Origin: Coleophoma eucalyptorum | Lineage: Eukaryota > Ascomycota > Leotiomycetes > Helotiales > Dermateaceae | DNA length: 64,000 bases | Direction of reading: 5' to 3' | NCBI GenBank assembly: GCA_026120035.1 | Contig: JALRME010000016.1 | Span: 558,001 to 622,000, forward strand | Translations under genes and position numbers: made by a program | Notes under the pieces: generated by a model | Told to the model about the DNA's origin: nothing | The model's input: only the letters and a program-made list of their open reading frames with translations | Database searches by the model: none | Shown here: one piece after another, positions 34,973 to 47,800 of the stretch | How positions within the stretch are numbered: the first letter of the stretch is position 1 | Layout: each line of letters opens with the position of its first letter

Positions 34973-37900
34973 ATGTCGACTTTCAAAGACCTGGGCTTGT
35001 CAAGGAGAGACCTCGACCGAACTTTAGATACTATTTTGCCCAGAGCTGATAACCGCAATGTGTTAAAGGCGATTATTCGAGACAGCGAATTCGTTCGAAT
35101 TGCTGAACTTCTTCGAATCTTTGGCAAAGTAGAATGGAGTCTTCGACCCCGAACATTTGCGATTTTAAGAATGCTTGGCTGTGAAGAAGCAATGGATGCT
35201 TTTGTGGAAGAAAATCGATCCGATTTCTACCTACCATACACAGAGAGCAATCTTCCTGCAGCAATAAAAGGCGCAGTGTCTCGATCTAAGTTTATTAAAT
35301 TACAAAAGCTTGTTCTATCCCAACAAGGATTGGCTAAACTAGAGACTGGGAAGGCTCACATTCATTTCAATGGGCTCGCGGACGAGTACTTTGGCTACAT
35401 AGGTGGACTTGGAGTCGGCAAATTTGGGACAGTGGATCATGTCTACAGCATTCTTAGCCTACAGCAGTATGCACGAAAACGAATTGTACGAGGCTTGTCA
35501 TGTATGAAGGATAGGAGGATGCTGGAATCATTCGAAAATGACCTTGTTGCGCTCAAGGCATTGAGCCATCGGCACATCGTCAAACTCGTGGGCTCCTATA
35601 CAGATCATACTTATGTGGGAATCATCATGACTCCAGTTGCAGATATGAACCTCTGGGATTACCTAACTTCAGGAACCAGCCAGAACGTTCGCAAACAGTA
35701 TCTACGAAGCTTTTTCGGGTGTCTCGCTTCGGCACTCTCATACCTCCATTATAATAATGTTCGCCATAAGGATATCAAACCTCAGAATATATTGGTTCAA
35801 GGGTCATCAGTATTTCTTACAGATTTTGGGACCTCTCGGATCTGGGAAGAGGATGAAAACAGCATGACTGAAGGACCAGTCTCTGCATATACGCCAAGGT
35901 ATTCGGCACCTGAAGTTGCTGATGGGATTGTAAGTATTTTCATATTTCCTCTACCTTAATAATTCCTTGCAAATGGGCTGACCAATATTTAAAACAGCCT
36001 CGAGGCAGTGCCAGTGATGTTTGGTCTCTGGGATGCGTATTTTTGGAAATGGCTACAGTTCTTGACGGTCATACACCCTCTGACATGAAAGAATTCTTTG
36101 CAAATAACGGTACTCAGGCGCCGCACTTCTACCTGAATACTGAGGCAACCAAATCATGGATCAGGTTATTGAAAGAAACTTCTACAGATGACAATGACCA
36201 ACCACTGAGTTGGGTGTCTTGGATGCTGGAAATCAGTCCAAGGGAACGACCAACGAGCCATCAGATCGTCAGCGAGATTACCGACACATTATCCTCCTAT
36301 TCATTTATGTGTAATATTTGCTCTGCTGAAAGGTCAAATGCGTCCTTCACACACCCATCAATGGCAAACAGCGGTGGGCCAGTGCAGGAAGAATTGTCTA
36401 CGCCAAAGAGGTCAATGCCGATCCAAGACGTGGAACCAAGATCTAATAACGGACCAGTAACCGCGCAATACTTGAGCCTTGTCAAAGGAAAGCCCGGTCA
36501 AACTCTTACTAGAGAATCAGAACCCAAATTTGATGCTACTGGCTTTTCTAATACACAACCTGAACAAAACAATCACTCTCCTGGTAGAAAATCTCCTATT
36601 GAAAACTCAAAGTCAGAACAGACTTTACTACAGGAAAGGTATGCTGTTTATTTCCAAATTGGAATTGGAATTTACTAATACGGCACAGAAAAGAAGAAGG
36701 AAATTGTCCAGATTCTCCACTTGGGTCAACTCGCAGATTCAAACCTGACGAAGAACCTCGAGATCCCCCTCGGAAAGTTCACTGGAACCCTGAACATGAC
36801 CCCGACCCCAAACCCACGAACAAGGTCCATGGCGACACCGAACAAGCTTATGAGTCTCCAGGAGCTTATGAAGATCCCCCTCCATACTCCACAGGGTCTG
36901 TAAGGTTTGGAATCTTACCAACAAATCGTCGTCCAGAACCATCAAGTATGCCATTTGATGAGGATGATCCTGCTGATCAGTTCATGGCTGAACCTTTAAG
37001 GCCACCACCTTTACGACGAGAGGATTGTCTTCCTTTACCTAAGACGACCATGGCCCCTTCGTACATATTAGCCGGTACAAATCGTTTTTCAAAAGAGGAG
37101 TACCACGATTTGAGTAGCAGGACCGGTCTTCACAACCTGTTTGTGTATGGCCGTATGATGTTTCCAAGCGTACTCAATAAAATCGCCGCACAATCCATGG
37201 TTGGAACGTATTCAAAACTTCACCAGCGAAGGCTGCGTTGCACTTCGACAGACTGGCAAAAGGCAGATGTGTCAATCAAAATGGCAACTGAAATCATGAC
37301 GCCTGCTTCTCTAAGAGGCTACGATAGGTGGCACCCGAAAAAGTTCAATTATGCTGCTTTGCAAGATTCCCGCATGACAAGCATGATTGAAACCAACAGA
37401 CGAAATCGTGGCTACAGACCACTTTCACCTCCCCCAACAGGTACAACTACTGGATTTGTAATTCTTGGTCTCACAGAAGAAGCGCTGCGGTTTTGCGACT
37501 TATTCTTAGCACGCCGTCGCGCAGGATTTGACTCCGAATCTCAAGACGAGCTATCGGATTCATCTAGTTCATCGAGTGGTGATGTCAAAGAGCACCTTCA
37601 ACGGAGAACTGTCAAAGTCGACATAGAAACAAGTGAGGGATCGATAATATCAACAAAGGCCATGACTTATGTCTGGGCTCATGGTGTGAAAAGATTAAGG
37701 CGCACCTGGTCTCCAGAACATTTTCTTCGAGGCCATAATATGCGGAGGCTGTTGGGAGACAACAAGCAATTTGCTGCAGAGGAGCATACCCTTGCTAAGA
37801 TCATGCGTATATCGTACGCCTTACCGGGCGACTATCTTTTCGGGGCAATCTCACGGGGAGATGTGGATGAGCTTGAAAGGTTGCTTGAGGATGGCTATGA

Positions 37901-38702
37901 TGCAGATGCTCCATGTAGGATATATGGCTGTCCCCTGCAAGCTGCAGCCAGCATGGGCAGCGAAAATATGGTACGCCTACTCATAAGTTTTGGAGCAAAT
38001 GTAAACACGAAAGGAGGTCGTTACGAAACACCCTTATTGGCAGCTACAAATGGTGGCCATAAGAAAATTACTAAGCTTCTCCTCAACGAGAGAGCAGACA
38101 TGTTCGCCGGTGGTGGGATGTACGTAAGCCCTCTGTATCAAGCCGTTGGCCATTCAGATCTTGATATGGCAGAGATGTTTCTGGAGCGTGGAGCTTGGCT
38201 CGGAAAGGGCTATGGAGAACTCGTGGATCTTGCAACAGAGAGGCGCGACAGAAATATGAAAGATCTTCTCTCACAGTATGACGTGAGTGATCTGCGCCAA
38301 CGACGGCTGCCTCAAGCTGGAAAGTCTGAGCGACGTGGAGGTGGCCGGCAAATTGAAGATCAGCCTCTAGAGGCATCCAACAGTGAATTAATCAAGGTCT
38401 CTTCTAAAGTTCTTAGGGCTGTTATGTCAAAGTTTTTCATCCTTCAAGCACAGCACGGTAGTTGGCGGGGTCTCAAAGGCATAGCGGTTATGAGAGCTGC
38501 TATCGATGCTGGCGCTCCTCCGTCAATATTGGATGATGTAAAGATGGCCATGGATCCAGTCATGAGGTTGATCGAAAAGCTGACGGAACAAGATCGAAAT
38601 CGACAAAAATTACAGGCACAAAATAAGTCAGTGGATACGACAGAAGATAAGATAGAGGAGGAATATGGAAGTGATACTAGCAAAGGCGGACATAGACTGT
38701 GA
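34973..38702 (+). CDS. Protein kinase with C-terminal ankyrin repeats
   Basis: Exons 34973..35929, 35998..36638 and 36689..38702 give 1203 residues. Residues 1-135 are a helical N-terminal domain. The kinase domain (about 136-430) has the Gly-rich loop GLGVGKFGTV (145-154), Lys169 in YARKR, HKD at 265-267 with KPQN, DFG at 284-286 and APE at 312-314, so it should be catalytically active. The linker (about 430-720) is polar and disordered-looking. Ankyrin-type repeats span about 910-1060 (GCPLQAAASMGSENMVRLLI and following ETPLLAATNGGHKKI). The C-terminus is helical. Similar kinase-ANK proteins are common in expanded fungal self/non-self families. The middle and last exons were joined because both phases close exactly. 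Confidence 0.85.
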
Positions 38703-39355
38703 CTAAAACACCTAGATAATTACATGAATAATAGAATCAATCATAGAACATTTTCAACTATCAAAATTCAATTACTGATTTGTGTCAACATGCTCAATTC
38801 GACCAATATGGTGCTATAGTTGTGAATTCGCCAGAAGGATCGAATGGCAAAGTATCAGGACTAATGCTCACATCTGAGTTATTTGATAGAATAGTCATAT
38901 TTAAATCGACGCAAAATATCCTCTGATTCTATCCGACACGACTTTATAGTGAGATCTTGGCTATCTCTTATTGTGATAGTTGAGGGGTTTATTGTTGAAA
39001 GTAAAATAATCATGCGGTTGGCTTTTTTGCACTCCAGGCGTCAGTTAAGTGCTAAAGACAGAACGCCTACAGTATGGTACAATCAGAACTTTTCAACTCA
39101 CAAGTGCACTTCAAACTCTGTTTGCCTTTCGTTCAATAATAAGCACAAGGCAAATAAAGTGGGTATTAAGAGCTTTAATTGGGGATAAAACTGAAGTAAC
39201 TGGTTTTCATACACTGTATCCTAAGCTAGTTCTTACTAGGCGTAAATTAGGTACCCGGGCTTTTTAATATCAAACAAATACGCTAGTATAAATTTACGAC
39301 CCGCTTTCCTCGCACGTTCAACTATCGTTCAATTACAAGGTCTACATTAGTATCA
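38703..39355. other. Convergent 3' region between two kinase genes
   Basis: AT-rich DNA of 650 nt with no supported gene; the two flanking kinase genes end here head-on. Confidence 0.4.
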
Positions 39356-41093
39356 CTAATCTTTTAGCAGATCAGTCAGTTTTGTTCGTACTGTTTTGAT
39401 ATCAAGACGTAGTTCAGGATCCTTCTCTAGCATAGCTGTGATCAACCAGTGGACACGACGCTGGGTTGCACTGCCATGTCCGCATAAGACTCTGAAAGTT
39501 TCCATGAAATATAAAGCCTCAAGCGCGATGTTGCAGGAGCATTCTTCGTCTGTATGCTCAAAACTGGCCCACAGTTGCTGACAGCCCGCAGAACCTTCCC
39601 GAAACACCGCAAGTATGAGTGCAAAGCAGCAGCCCAACTGCCACACATCAGAACGGAGTGTACTTCCAGCCGAAGCCATCTGTTCAGGTGCTAGATAGGC
39701 ATATGTACTCATATTGTCCGTTGGGTTTCCTTGTTTGAAGATCTTGCTGAGACCTAAGTCAGCAATGATTGGGCGAATGCCACGGGTCCCAGTATCGTAG
39801 AGGAGGATGTTTTCTGGCTTCAAATCTTTATGCTTGATGGACTTGTCATGTAGATAGCTCAGGCCATCTGACAAGCCGCCGAAGATTCGAAGCACTTGTC
39901 TCTCTGTTTTAGGACTGCTTTGAATGAACCAAGGAGAATCATGATGTCGTTGCGAGTCGCTCTGGTGCAGGAATGTACCAAGTGTGTATGGTGCCCAGGG
40001 GTCCATGACAAGATAAAAAGTGTTTGGACTGGAGTTTACCTGATAGGCATCCAGAAGTTTAACAATGTTCGGGTGGTCGCATATTTGGAGCATACTCAGC
40101 TCCTTGCGAACTGTAGCTTGGTCTTGAGGCAAATATACCTTATTGAGCTGCTTGACAGCAACCACGCTACCTGTTTTGACATTTCGGGCCTTGTAAACAA
40201 TTCCGAAACTGCCACTGCCAACTGTGCCTCCTGGAACTTGCTCATAGGGAACCTCGCTGCTCTTTACGTATGACTGAACATTGAGTGGGTCGGTTATGGC
40301 TCTGAGCCATTCCATCCATTCCGTGGATGAGCACCTTAGACACTGTTAATAGGAATATCGACGATAAATAGAATTAACATTCTTACCAGAATCTTTCCAT
40401 AGCTTTTTGTATCTGGTCTATTTCTGGCGACAGCTTATCAAGTGAAATTTCATCATGATAACCATCGTCCTTAACCATTAAGAGATACTCTCCGAATGCA
40501 AAAATTTGTGGTAGTAGATGTGACTCTACTTCTACTTCAATGTGACGATATTTCTCCAATACGGCTGAAGACTGGCTTCTCAAAATATTGTTATCGTGGA
40601 CTGCATTTGCTGCTGTGAGGAGTCGAGAAATATCTGCTTTGGCCGTGGTCTTGTCTTGTCCCTTATTGGAAATCCTGCCTTTTATACTTTCTGTAAGTTT
40701 CGTGTTGAGTAGATCCAAGACCTCCAGCGTTCTCCGTTTGCACTCAGCAAGTAAAAGATCCAGAATTTGAATATCGTGATCTTTAGAACTTGCATCAGGT
40801 TGAAATCCAAGTGCTCCCAGGCCACGCCATAGCTGTTCCTGAACGAAGTCAGACCTCAACAACGACCTTCCATCTGTGACATATGAACTGCATTGCTCCA
40901 TCGTTGCTTGGCAATATTGAACTAGGTCACGGACAGGAAGCGAAATACGAGGGTCTTCCAGTTCTTTCAGTGCCCATTTTTCCAGCCGTCGGCATAGAAC
41001 TTGCGTGGATTCGAGCGATTGAATGGCATCTTGATACGCTTCGAGGGTGAGGTTCTTAGTTTTGACACTAGGGGCGGAGTTCATTGAATTCAT
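39356..41093 (-). CDS. Helical-domain protein kinase with intact catalytic motifs
   Basis: Exons 41093..40387 and 40334..39356 give 561 residues. The N-terminal 240 residues are entirely helical, without membrane spans, and resemble in layout the regulatory bundles (HeLo-like/4HB) found ahead of kinases in fungal death proteins; no specific family could be named. The kinase domain has a Gly loop VGSGSFG (274-280), Lys297 in VAVK, HKDLKPEN (HKD at 404-406), DLG at 428-430 in place of DFG, and an APEQ motif. It should be an active Ser/Thr kinase. It converges on the kinase-ankyrin gene and lies between it and the NLR gene. A possible job is phosphorylating the neighbouring HeLo pseudokinase; that is speculation from synteny and animal RIPK-MLKL logic. 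Confidence 0.82.
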
Positions 41094-41591
41094 ATTCCCA
41101 GGCAAGTAACTTGTTGTATTTGGCTTTAGGGCGTATAATAGATGGTCAACGACTTAATATTTATTGGCTTGACGATCCAAAGTTTACGTCTAAGAATGAT
41201 TTCCAAGATGACAGTGCCAGCCACCCTCATGCAGGGGTACGCATTTCATTCGCGACAGTAATCTCTGTCCATGGAAAATGTCAAATGAAATCCATGACTG
41301 TTATGTGACATCTGTGCATCAATCACATGGTATTTCTTTTTCTATGCTCTGGGCTCTTTTGAATGACCTCTTTTCCCATTTCTTATCCTTACTTGATATG
41401 GATTTCTACCCAAAGTATGCAGACAACTCTCTGAATGCGGCAGTTTCTGAATACAGTCCCATGGGTCAAACCCTGAAAATACCGTCCTAAAGAAGAGTAG
41501 GCAATGAATCAAGCACAGTAAGATGCAAAATTTCTCTATCTCCCTGCCAGTTAAGCCCTGCTTAATTAGAAGCTAGTCACTAACAGCCAAT

Positions 41592-41695
41592 TTAACGGTC
41601 TCTGGGACTGTCTTTGCGACCGTTCCTGCGACCGTCCTGGCGACAGTCCCTCAGACTGCCCCTCCGACTGCCTTGGCGACCGTCCTTTCGACAAC
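41592..41695. repeat. 12-bp minisatellite (GCGACCGTCCTG-type)
   Basis: About eight diverged copies of a 12-nt unit, such as GCGACCGTTCCT, GCGACCGTCCTG and GCGACAGTCCCT, run head to tail. On the plus strand the array reads as repeated Ala-Thr-Val-Pro/Leu tetrapeptides with no start codon nearby. It is GC-rich against AT-rich surroundings. Confidence 0.75.
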
Positions 41696-43949
41696 CAATA
41701 CAACCACTCTATCTAGAGCTAGACCGACGAAAATAATTAAAAAAGAAAGTGGTGCAAAACCAAGCCCAAAAACAGAGATCCAAACTCTGGATTCAATCCC
41801 TAGGTTTGATTGTTGGTCGAGATATATATAATGACAAATCGCAAATATTACTTCCGTATATAGAGACTCAGTTTCCCGCACGGAAATACATGTTTATAAG
41901 GAATAGAATAAAGCTTTGCATTTCACATAGAATTATAGAATATGGAGAATTGGCGAGATGATGATGCTCGAGTACCATAGAATACGGAAAATTGGGCACA
42001 CTCTTTGATTCTTTCGAACTCTAGCTTTAGCTATCTTATCCGCCCAATCATACACAAGCCTCTAGTTCCTCAGATTGATACTTTCACCCTTTCATTTAGT
42101 CTGCAGGAATCGCCGCCGCCCCAGAGGGTGAGCCGAGGGAAGCCTAGCAAAGCGGAACACTATCCAGTCATTATATGTACTCATTAATTAGTAGTACCTT
42201 TGTAAACGGAGGTACCTTTAATAAGGGTACCGATTAAAGAGGGGTTACAGCTTCAAAAAGACGTTTAGTATTGTAGTTGGTTTTAGAGTGCACGTGTTTT
42301 GAATAGAACAGTAGCTCCGTCACGTCTTATAAACGATTATGTGCGGCTCAAATGGCTATTACACGAATAACTTAAGTGGGACGTCTAAGACAATGATCGT
42401 ATCACTATACTCTAGTCTTACGGGCTACTATACGTCCTTATCGAGTTACCTACCGAAGACTATTGATCGCATTTTCAAGTTTCTCTTTCTTTCTGACAAT
42501 ATACCACCACATTATGTTACGATCTTCAAAAATATGGCCCCTCATCAGAGGCTGGAGAGCGCCTTCCAACCGCTGCTTTCCCCAGCACTACTTCCCTCAT
42601 TTGCCACGTGAAGATCATCTACCAAAGTACGATATCCAGACATTCAAACCCACGGGGTGCGCCATAAGGCAGGCTCTAATGAGGACCAAGGAAAGCACCC
42701 GTCAGAGACTCTTTCCAAGGACAACCCAAAACAATGTAGACCGCGGTTCGACCTTGCCGTCTGCCCTCTATTTTCTTGCCCTCTGCTTTTTTATCTTGGG
42801 AGCTCGCCGCCAGCGTGAAGGGAGACAAGCATCCGTCGATGCAATTTGGGAGACCGATTCTGAAGGGACTTGGGACTGAGTTTTTCTGAATTCTGTCCAG
42901 AAATAGCTGCGGTCCTCACCACCCTGATGCTTTAGATCGATTTAAATCCAATGAGTCTAGTATGGGTTATTGGGATCACAAAGATTTGTCACAGCATAGG
43001 GGATCAGCACCATCACTTAATAGCTGACATTTCTGGGCATGTCGAACCTCTCTTTGGGTTTTCTATCTCCGTGGCTTCGCAGACTCACGGACTTCGTACA
43101 TTGTCCTGATTATCTCCTTCGTAAGCTCACTAACTCCGAGCTGCCAAAACTTAATAGCACAAGCTATAACACACAATATCAAAGCATAACCACCTCATCG
43201 GTTGCTCATATCATACAAGATCAAGAATACGACCGCCTCATTGGTGACAAATTACTTCGAACACAGAAGGGTACAACCACCTTATTGGTTTCATGGAACT
43301 TCTCGCTCAGCAGACCAAGATAACAAGGGTCCAATCACCACATCTGTTACTTGGCAATTCTCGCTCAAAAGGCCAAGAACGAAAACATCTCATTCGATCA
43401 TCTCTCCACCCACAAGTTATAGACTTCCAAACGTACAGGTACCCGCTTGGTTCACCACTCTCTTTCTCATGGACTCAAATTTAACTACCAATTGGGGCAT
43501 CTGAACTTGATCGTACCTGTCCCAAATACTGCATCAAAGTTTATTAACCTATTGATGCATAAACTGTTATCGTAATATCACAGGGTTGCCATAGGTACAC
43601 TACAATCATAATACCTCATCGGACCCTCAAAGTAAGCACTAACTACTGTGAAGGGGTTCCTTGACTGCTAGGCTTCTGTCACTCCTGGAGCATATGTCTA
43701 TAGGTTTATATAAGCAAAGATTCTTGCAGAATCAAATGTAAAGCTGGAAAATGTTGAGGAGACGGAAGAGGGAAGAGGAGGCTAGTGCTGATAGCACAAA
43801 TTCGCTGAAAGGGAAAGCTATAAGTTGGAGAATTGAAAATACGGAAGTATAGAGAGCTACCTCTGGATAGCAGATAGCATCTAGCTTTTCATCTCAACGG
43901 CCATACGCAAGCTTCCTAGTGTCTTAGACAGGTTGTCGCTCTATTTATT

Positions 43950-44350
43950 TTAGTCTAGTAAATCTTGAATCTCCTTAGCATTCGAATCCAGTTTATTCTT
44001 TGATCTAAGATATTCAAATGGGATAAGATTTATAGTAAGATACAATATGAACGTATCTCCAATGGCATCCGCCAACAGACCAATAGTCTTGTTTTCTAGT
44101 AGGACCCGCAACTTACACGTCCAAATTCTTTTTGAGGCTTCCACGTTCTCCTTTGCTCACTTCTCTGGATGCTCTCCTTCATCACCTCATTAGTCTTCCG
44201 TTGGTCCTCTGTTTTCACTTTTAGCGCCTCTCCCTTCTCGTTCGCCTCTTCTCTGCTACTATATCTTGAAGCAGAGTGACTGTCATTCTCATATTGATCT
44301 GATGTATCATCTGGCCGTATTTTACAACAATACCATGGAAACTTCGGATG
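43950..44350 (-). pseudogene. Possible gene remnant
   Basis: A minus-strand frame from about 44350 reads about 75 charged, protein-like residues (EANEKGEALKVKTED, KTNEVMKESIQR) up to a perfect GTAAGT donor near 44120. A downstream frame ends at 43950. Upstream the frame meets a stop with no usable acceptor, and no start was found. This suggests a decayed exon, but chance is not excluded. Confidence 0.25.
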
Positions 44351-44838
44351 TCACAAGCCTAACTCTTGGTGTAATTCTAGCATCTATTAGCAAACTACTG
44401 TATGGGTAGAATTAGTAAGCAGCCTGACATTCGACTTGCGGTGTCGGCCTCCATGTTCTTGTCCGAAAGGAAATAGCGACAGCTTGGATTGATAGAGAGC
44501 TCCAGCATTTTACATGCTACGATAATGCCTCACATTATTCGTCTCTGCTGCGTTCGTGGTGTTCTAGCATGGCTCAGAGAAGAAATTCATTTCCGCGCTA
44601 TTACCATCGTTAGACTTTTCTTGAACTTAATTATTCGGTTGGCCATCAACTTTTTGGTATCTGATCCTCATTTTCCATCTTCTCCACTTTATTATCACTA
44701 TGTCATAATGTGTTCTGTTTAGGTTAAATAGAAAGAATTATTTTGAATAACCTGGATACATCTTGACAACAAGGGCCACTAAACCCATTGCAACCCAGTG
44801 ATACTATTACTATAAGAAAGAGGAATCTGCTCTTCTCA

Positions 44839-47800
44839 TCATTTGCTAGCAAAGTCTAGCTCTCTACATTGTAAAGGAACCTTAAACTCCGAACTTGTTT
44901 CTCGAATTATCCCGATGAATCTTCCTTCCTGTTCAGCATCTTCAAATGCAACTTCTGCAACCCCTTCTTCTATTCCTCCGAACAAAGTAACGAAGAGACT
45001 GTTATCTCGCACGTACCAGCCCATGTGAGTGTCAAAGCTTGTCTTCACCAATTCCCTATAGAGGGATCTCAGCTGAGACGAGTCTAGCCTTAGAAGTATT
45101 GAAAAGAACCTTCTTTGCCTTAATAATATATTGCTAATAGCTTTCGTTTCTTTTGAGGATTCATTAACTAATGAAATCAACCTTATTAATGTCTCCTGAG
45201 GCAGGCTTGACTGGCCACCTAGAGCAAAAGCTGCTGAACGCCTTACATCTGAATCTTCATCCTGGAGAGACACGAGTAGGCTGGTGAGCACCTCCTGAGG
45301 CAGGCTTGACTGGCCACCTAGAGCAGAAGCTGCTGAATACCTTACATTTGAATCTTCATCCTGGAGAGACACGAGTAGGCTGGTGAGCACCTCCTGAGGC
45401 AGGCTTGACTGGCGACCTAGAGCCTCAACTGCTGAATGCCTTACATTTGGAATTTCATCCTGGAGAGACACGAGTAGGCTGGTGAGCACCTCCTGAGGCA
45501 GGCATGACTGGCCACCTAGAGCAGAAGCTGCTGAATACCTTACAAAATAATCTTCATCCTGGAGAGACACGACTAGGCTGGTGAGCACCTCCTGAGGCAG
45601 GCTTGACTGGCCACCTAGAGCAGAAGCTGCTGAACGCCTTACATTTGGATTTTCATCCTGGAGAGACACGAGTAGGCTGGTGAGCACCTCCTGAGGCAGG
45701 CTTGACTGGCGACCTAGAGCCTCAACTGCTGAATGCCTTACATTTGGAATTTCATCCTGGAGAGACACGAGTAGGCTGGTGAGCACCTCCTGAGGCAGGC
45801 ATGACTGGCCACCTAGAGCAAAAGCTGCTAAACGCCTTACATTTGAATCTTCATCCTGGAGAGACACGAGTAGGCTGGTGAGCACCTCCTGAGGCAGGCT
45901 TGACTGGCGACCTAGAGCAAAAGCTGCTAAACGCCTTACATTTGGATTTTCATCCTGGAGAGACACGAGTAGGCTGGTGAGCACCTCCTGAGGCAGGCTT
46001 GACTGGCCACCTAGAGCCTCAGCTGCTGAACGCCTTACATCTGAATCTTCATCCTGAAGAGAGGATAACACGGCTTCGATACCTCTTTCAGACAGGGAAT
46101 TACAATGGTGGCATAACACCTTGATTGATTCTTTTCTGAAGTCAGAAGAACCAAGATGTAACCATCTCACTAGTATGTTAAAAGTTTGTGATGTTAAAAC
46201 TCGGCGCTCCTGGATAGCTTTTAAAACAGTGGTCTTTTGCTGATATTCGACGTCGTTATCGTTTAGGAGTCTAGTTATGATGGCTTCTGGAAATTCCATC
46301 TGACGGACCAAGAAAGAATTTTTTGTGACTTTGATTTCAAATTTCAGCCAAAGATATAGCTGATTTTCGATTTCATTTAGAAAACGCTTTATCTCAGAGT
46401 TTTCCGGGAACTTTGATGCCGCTACTTCGCTGAGGCAGTTCATGGTGATACGTTGATGAGCTGGTCCTAGCAAATCGCGTGGTTCATCTTCAAGTAACTG
46501 CAAGAAATTTAAAAGTTCTTCGGGCTGCTGGGACAACATAGCGCCTGCCACAAATCGCCAAAAGATGTTATAGCGTGAGTTGTACTTGTGTTTTCGTAGA
46601 AACTCCTGAGGACTGATCAAAGTGTCTAGCCGTTGGCCGTCAGGAATGAAACAAGACAAGTCCTTCTTCTTCCAATGTTCCACGAAGTACTCAGCAGCAC
46701 AGTACTCTTGGAAAGTGAGATGTAAGAAGTGATAAACCCTATCTTGATAATCCAAGGTTCTATCTGGTGTGCGGAGAAATGAGAGATGCTGGAACGTATC
46801 TTCTTCCGATATGGGAATTTTCAATCCCTGGTTCTCTAGATGTTGGCATATCTGATTAATTTGGTTCGTATTGAATTCGATGATGTTGTTGAAGAGGCCG
46901 GTAAATGCAAGGCTGTTGAGAAGCTCAATCTCTTCACCAACCACGGAATAAATCTGTGATTTGCGCTTGAATCTCTTAACAGTGCTTGCATTTAGCGTCT
47001 CACCCTTTACTTTTTTCCCTAAAGATAGTATATCTTTTGTCCATAATTTGATCGCAATAGCCTCGTATATTTCCGTCATTGTCCTCATAGCATGGTCTGG
47101 AAAATCATCAGAACTCCAGCTATAACAAACAGCATCAAGTTGAATAGGAATTCTGACTAGTCCTTGCATAAGCAGATTGCTTCTAAGAAATGATTGTATG
47201 TTTTCAGCTATTTTTTGGCTGGTAACAATTTTCCTATTATTGATGTATGCTGTTACTTGATCTGGGTAGAATCCAGTTGTTTCTAGTTCTAGATCAAGAT
47301 GTCCAAGGCGACCTTTATTAACTCTGTGAGGTCGTGACGTAATGATCACATTCGGCTTTAGTAGAAGATGCAAAAGAAATGAAGCCTCATTGTCAGGAGA
47401 ATTCACTTCGTCGGAAACTTCATCTAGTCCGTCAAGTAGAAACAAGGTTCTTAGTCTAGTTCCCGTATTATCGATTGCATCCGCAAGGATGTTAGCCAAA
47501 TTTTCTCGATTCACTTGCTCGGGGAAAAAGATTTCGTAAAATAAGTCCTTAAGGTTGTAAGGCTTTTTCAATGTCCCTTTCAGGCGTCGTAGAGGGATCC
47601 ACAATAAACAGTCAAAAGATTGTTGCCACATCTTGCCATGGATGTAGTCATGGACAATCTTCTTGCACAAGGTGGTCTTCCCAACTCCAGCATCTCCTAA
47701 AATAAGGATTCGTTTCGGTGTAATTGTTGCGCCATCTGAAATTTGCCGAGGACTGAAGATCATAGATAATTGAACTTGAGTGTTCATGTCAACTTTATCC

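Larger units (their letters stand above)
41094..44838. other. 3.7-kb AT-rich accessory DNA with debris
   Basis: No intact gene. It contains a 12-bp minisatellite (41592-41695), a degenerate roughly 57-60-nt repeat near 43190-43400 and a possible gene remnant (43950-44350, minus). Coding-like fragments also occur near 42480-42880. Gene decay or old mobile-element insertion could explain it, but no terminal repeats or transposase motifs were seen. Confidence 0.5.

Noticed and set aside
43190..43400. Degenerate repeats with CGCTCA-like words as a possible transposon
   Set aside because: No terminal repeats, target-site duplication or transposase motifs are visible.
45195..46070. Regularly spaced repeats that could look like a CRISPR array
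   Set aside because: The units are contiguous 99-bp coding repeats without spacers, in a eukaryotic gene.
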